The notes under the pieces: model-generated | Seen by the model: the letters and a program-made list of their open reading frames with translations, nothing else | What the model was told of the DNA's origin: nothing | The model's database searches: none | Shown: in pieces, positions 60,688 through 64,000 of the stretch | How positions within the stretch are numbered: position 1 is the stretch's first letter | Layout: each line of letters opens with the position of its first letter | Source of the DNA: Chitinophaga filiformis | Lineage (GTDB): Bacteria; Bacteroidota; Bacteroidia; Chitinophagales; Chitinophagaceae | DNA: 64,000 nt | Direction: 5' to 3' | Assembly: GCF_021646545.1 (NCBI RefSeq) | Contig: NZ_JAKIRP010000006.1 | Span: 124,001 to 188,000, forward strand | Made by a program: the position numbers and the translations under genes

Positions 60688-62988
60688 TTATCTTGGATCT
60701 GGTTTACTTACCAGTTGATATTCTTTTGGCGGCTCTTTCTGCTGCAGATGGCGGACAAAATAATCCCAACGGCGGCGCATCATATAGGGACCGTCCGCCG
60801 CAAAACCATGCCTGGCCTGCGGGAATATGATCAGATCATAATCCTTGTTAGCTTTTGTCAAAGCATCTACCACTAAGAAAGTGTTATAAGGCGGTACATT
60901 ATCATCCATCATACCGTGCGCCAGCAGCAGGTTCCCTTTCAGGTTGCCGGCGTAAAGCGGGTTGGCTTGTTTAGCGTAATCAGATTCTGACGTAAGACCG
61001 TTATAACGCTCTCCCCAGTCATCTTCATAGTTACGATTTTCATGGTTGCCTGATTCTGCAATACCTACTTTGAAGAAATCAGGATAACGGAACATGGCGG
61101 CAGCAGTAGCAAAGCCACCTCCTGAATGTCCCCAGATGCCTACACGGCTGGTGTCGATATACGCATAACGCGCCGCTAGCTGACGAATACCGGTGATCTG
61201 GTCGGGCAATGTATTTTCTGCCATGTTACCGTAGTTCATATCATGGTAACTTTTGCTGCGCAGTGGATTACTGGTACCTTCCAGTACCATCACTATGAAT
61301 CCCAGCTCTGCCAGTGCCTGATGGTCCAGACGGGCCGACACGAATGACCAGGTGCGCACCCCGCCTCCCTGCGGACCAGGGTATATATAATCTATGATGG
61401 GATATTTCTTGTTGTTATCCAGGTGCGTAGGTGTAAACAGCAAGCCATAGATATCCGTTTTCCCGTCATGCGCCTTAACTGAAAACGGCGTTGGCGGCTT
61501 CCAGCCTGTAGCTTTAAGACGTGTAACATCGGTTTTCTCCAGGCTTACAAGCAGTTTACCCTGGCGATTGCGTAATACTGTTGTAGCAGGAACATCTGGC
61601 TGTGAGTAATTGTCTATAAAGTATTGACCATCCGGTGAGAAAGTCAGCTTGTGGTTACCCGTCTCCGGAGTCAGATCAACGAAGCCACTACCATCGAAAT
61701 TTATTCTGCAGAAGTGACTGAAGTAGGGATTGCGCGTATCGAGGCCACAAGCGTTGAAGAAAATCACCCTGCTTTTTTCATCGACCCGCTCTACGCTGGT
61801 CACCAGCCATTTCCCTTTGGTGATCTGGTTCTTTAAAGCCCCTGTCGCTGCGTTGTAGAGATACAGATGTCCCCAGTCATCACGTTCACTATACCATATG
61901 AACTCGTTTGACTTCTTCAGATAATGCCAGTTAATGGCATCCTGTCCGGATTCGTACTGCGTGGCTACTTTCTCTTCAAATACCTCTCGAACAGCACCGG
62001 TAGCAGCGTTGGCGATACGCACTTTTTCATGTTTATGATTACGGGAGGTAGATACGAATGCCAGCTCTGTATTATCGTCACTCCAGTCGACATCGTCGAA
62101 GGTGCCGCTGGAAGATATATCATCGCTTAAGGTGCCGCGATGCGGATCGGCAGGTACCTGTAAAGGGATCACCTTTGCCTGGTTCACGTCGATAATGACC
62201 CGATGGATCATAGCGATGACTGAATCACCCGCCAGTGGATACTTCCAGGCCATCAGCGTTGGTTTACCGATATTGGTAGTAACAAGGTACATATCGCTTA
62301 CCTGGCGCTGATCCTGTTTGAAGGTCGCTATCTTACGGGAATCGTGCGACCAGCGTAATACAGGCTTGTCGCTGTGGCTCCAGCCGGCATTGTCCGTAGC
62401 ATAACCAAAGTCCTTAACACCATCGGTGGTAAGCGCACGCTCAGGCCCATTGGGTAGTTCGCGCACCCATAAGTTATGGTCTTTTATAAATGCAGCGAGA
62501 TGGCCATCCGGAGAGACCACTTCATTCCAGGTACCGCTGACACTAGTCCCTGATGGCTGTTGCCCGGTTTTTCGGCATTGATAGGACTGCAGATCGCAAC
62601 TCCACTCCTCGCCTGCTATATTAAACGAGATGCTTTTATTGTCGTTGGTGAACCGGAAAAAGCGAAACGGCAGGGCATAGGGCCTGTAGTTTGTACCTGT
62701 AGCTTTGGACAAAGCTGCTGCTACTTTTTCCTGATCAAAGGCGGTGGTACGTGTAGCTTTGGCCGGATTGACCAGTATGAATTCCCTACCGCGGGTAGTC
62801 AATACGCGGTACCAGAAGCTGCCATTTTCCAGCCATTCAGGAGCGCCGGCGATATTGTCTACCAACGGATCAGTATTGTAAATAAGCCGGCTTTCTGCAA
62901 AGCGGTAGTCGTCGATGGGAACAGGCTGCTGAGCATTCAGCCTGCAGACTGTAATAACACAGGAAACGGTTAAAAGTAATTTGTTCAT
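60688..62988 (-). CDS. S9-family dipeptidyl peptidase (DPP-IV-like)
   Basis: A 766-residue exported serine peptidase. Starting at the ATG at 62988 gives a signal peptide ending L-N-A-Q-Q; a TTG at 63012 would add eight residues. Residues about 60-480 form the DPP-IV N-terminal propeller (W-S-H-D-S-R-K, D-V-D-W-S-D-D-N-T-E-L-A-F). The C-terminal catalytic domain has the nucleophile in G-H-S-G-G-G, the acid in H-G-M-M-D-D-N-V and the histidine in A-R-H-G-F. It removes dipeptides from peptide N-termini in the periplasm. Single gene; a shared terminator follows. Confidence 0.94.
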   Translation of the reverse strand: MNKLLLTVSCVITVCRLNAQQPVPIDDYRFAESRLIYNTDPLVDNIAGAPEWLENGSFWYRVLTTRGREFILVNPAKATRTTAFDQEKVAAALSKATGTNYRPYALPFRFFRFTNDNKSISFNIAGEEWSCDLQSYQCRKTGQQPSGTSVSGTWNEVVSPDGHLAAFIKDHNLWVRELPNGPERALTTDGVKDFGYATDNAGWSHSDKPVLRWSHDSRKIATFKQDQRQVSDMYLVTTNIGKPTLMAWKYPLAGDSVIAMIHRVIIDVNQAKVIPLQVPADPHRGTLSDDISSSGTFDDVDWSDDNTELAFVSTSRNHKHEKVRIANAATGAVREVFEEKVATQYESGQDAINWHYLKKSNEFIWYSERDDWGHLYLYNAATGALKNQITKGKWLVTSVERVDEKSRVIFFNACGLDTRNPYFSHFCRINFDGSGFVDLTPETGNHKLTFSPDGQYFIDNYSQPDVPATTVLRNRQGKLLVSLEKTDVTRLKATGWKPPTPFSVKAHDGKTDIYGLLFTPTHLDNNKKYPIIDYIYPGPQGGGVRTWSFVSARLDHQALAELGFIVMVLEGTSNPLRSKSYHDMNYGNMAENTLPDQITGIRQLAARYAYIDTSRVGIWGHSGGGFATAAAMFRYPDFFKVGIAESGNHENRNYEDDWGERYNGLTSESDYAKQANPLYAGNLKGNLLLAHGMMDDNVPPYNTFLVVDALTKANKDYDLIIFPQARHGFAADGPYMMRRRWDYFVRHLQQKEPPKEYQLVSKPDPR

Positions 62989-63147
62989 AGTCAATTCCAG
63001 ATGCTTGGGCAAGTTAGATGCTGGCTTAAAGGTAAAGATTCTGCGTCTGTACCTTCGGCCATTATTACGGAAAATCCCAATTTAACGAACAAAGTGTATA
63101 TGTGAAGAAGAATTTGTTTAACGGTAAGGGAGCTGTTATAATAGGGA

Positions 63148-64000
63148 TCATTCGCCAAAACGCTTCATCAGGATCTTTGCATTTGAGGCGGCAATTTTTT
63201 TATCCATCAGTCTTTGAAATAAGTCGCCCTTTTTTCTAAGCCTGTCCTGCATTGTATTCAAATTAAACGCCCACCTGTCCAGGGAAGGCTTGACCTCACG
63301 CCAATCGAGTGGAGCCGAAACTAATGGCTCATGATAGGGACGGATTGAATAGGGCGCTGCCAGCGTTTTAGTATAGTAGTTTTGCTCCGGATCAATATAT
63401 ACATTGTTACCCCGCTGAGCGACTGTGCGGTTTAAGGTGGTAATATCAGGAACAAGCAGGTGAATTTCCTTTGCCAGCTTGTAAGCCATATCGGTTACCA
63501 TGGCATTGCTAAACCCGTGACAGGGGATGTAGATATGCATTCCTGTTTTGCCACTGGTTTTTACAAACGAAGTAAGTTTAAATTTCTTCAGGACTTCATG
63601 TGCAGCTAACGCGGTTTCCTTTGCCATGTTGAACCCGACTTCTTCCGCTTCCCGCTTATCTGATTTACTAAAGCTGCCAGGAATAGTAGGGTCCAGGTCC
63701 AGCCAAAGGTAATCCGGTTCTTTCGGATGCTGTACTCTGGAGGACCATGGATTCACGTCGACACAGCCCAAATCGATCATATAGATCAATGTCTCCGCAT
63801 TGTTTACTACCAGGTAGTCAATCACATTTCGCTTCTGCCGGTTTTCAATTTCCCGTTTAGTGGTAAAGATCTGCGCGCAATCCGGCTGGCGGTTTTCCAT
63901 ATCTTTCAGAAAGGTAGTCGGTCCACCGGCATGTGTCAGCTTCAGGTTTAAAGACTGCGGGCGGTCATATATGTAGGGTAAAATCAGGGAGCTGATTTGA
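63148..64000 (-). CDS. ligD: LigD-type polymerase domain, C-terminal part (5' end outside window)
   Basis: The frame is open to the end of the window; a Met at 63900 lies inside the domain and is not the start. The visible 283 residues are the archaeo-eukaryotic primase-like polymerase domain of LigD: P-Y-I-Y-D-R-P-Q-S-L, the H-A-G-G-P segment, L-W-L-D-L-D-P with the catalytic aspartates, the S-G-K-T-G-M-H-I-Y-I-P nucleotide-binding strand and A-P-Y-S-I-R-P. LigD acts with Ku in non-homologous end joining. Bacteroidota LigD usually ends with this domain after nuclease and ligase parts, which would lie beyond the edge. Confidence 0.88.
   Translation of the reverse strand, partial: QISSLILPYIYDRPQSLNLKLTHAGGPTTFLKDMENRQPDCAQIFTTKREIENRQKRNVIDYLVVNNAETLIYMIDLGCVDVNPWSSRVQHPKEPDYLWLDLDPTIPGSFSKSDKREAEEVGFNMAKETALAAHEVLKKFKLTSFVKTSGKTGMHIYIPCHGFSNAMVTDMAYKLAKEIHLLVPDITTLNRTVAQRGNNVYIDPEQNYYTKTLAAPYSIRPYHEPLVSAPLDWREVKPSLDRWAFNLNTMQDRLRKKGDLFQRLMDKKIAASNAKILMKRFGE

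Overview
The window looks like a chromosomal segment of a Bacteroidota bacterium, most likely Chitinophagaceae (Chitinophaga-like). The grounds are a 1074-residue Oar-type TonB-dependent receptor, two large MacB/FtsX-type permeases of the Bacteroidota kind, a CusA-TolC fusion efflux pump, STN-domain and HxlR/AraC genes, many secreted hydrolases ending their signal peptides in AQ or AQQ, and TAnnTTTG -7 promoter elements. No species can be named from the sequence alone.

Layout. 1-1.8 kb: a cut gene and a secreted protein that share a 7-residue R-x-Q-A-x-x-D repeat. 1.8-6.6 kb: a tricorn-like S41 protease and an amino-acid permease. 7.2-18 kb: two FtsX-type permeases around an HxlR/AraC pair and a putative zinc metallopeptidase, then a PQQ-type sugar dehydrogenase lipoprotein. 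18.2-24.1 kb: a TonB receptor, a gene-free stretch packed with palindromes and 11-bp tandem repeats, a beta-helix gene cut down to its 5' end, and an STN-hydrolase fusion. 24.5-30.5 kb: a heavy-metal efflux locus (small protein, CusA-TolC fusion, CusB). 30.6-31.4 kb: ung and tRNA-Arg(TCT).

31.4-44.4 kb is accessory DNA. The 3' end of tRNA-Arg is repeated at 40090 and 44383, each copy followed by a terminator, and a broken tyrosine integrase lies beside the tRNA. This fits two tandem integrations at the tRNA. Cargo: a histidine kinase, AraC and NtrC-type regulator set, two alpha/beta hydrolases, an HD protein, an azoreductase/HxlR pair and a lipoprotein. A divergent gene pair (128-aa protein plus 244-aa helical protein) occurs three times (40.1-41.1, 42.4-43.3, 44.4-45.9 kb). 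All three 128-aa genes are intact, but only one 244-aa gene is. Next to the last copy is a translationally coupled two-gene operon, HEPN-like protein plus DUF262 (GmrS-like) protein, which resembles a defence module.

48.8-64 kb returns to ordinary chromosome: M1 aminopeptidase, SulP transporter, acetyltransferase, a beta-solenoid-like protein, an SDR / AraC / FAD-monooxygenase cluster, a secreted MBL-fold hydrolase - M28 peptidase - RidA operon divergent from an HxlR regulator, a DPP-IV-like S9 peptidase, and the end of a LigD-type gene running off the window. Three HxlR regulators occur in the window, each with a cysteine just before the winged helix, and two of them face oxidoreductase or hydrolase genes.
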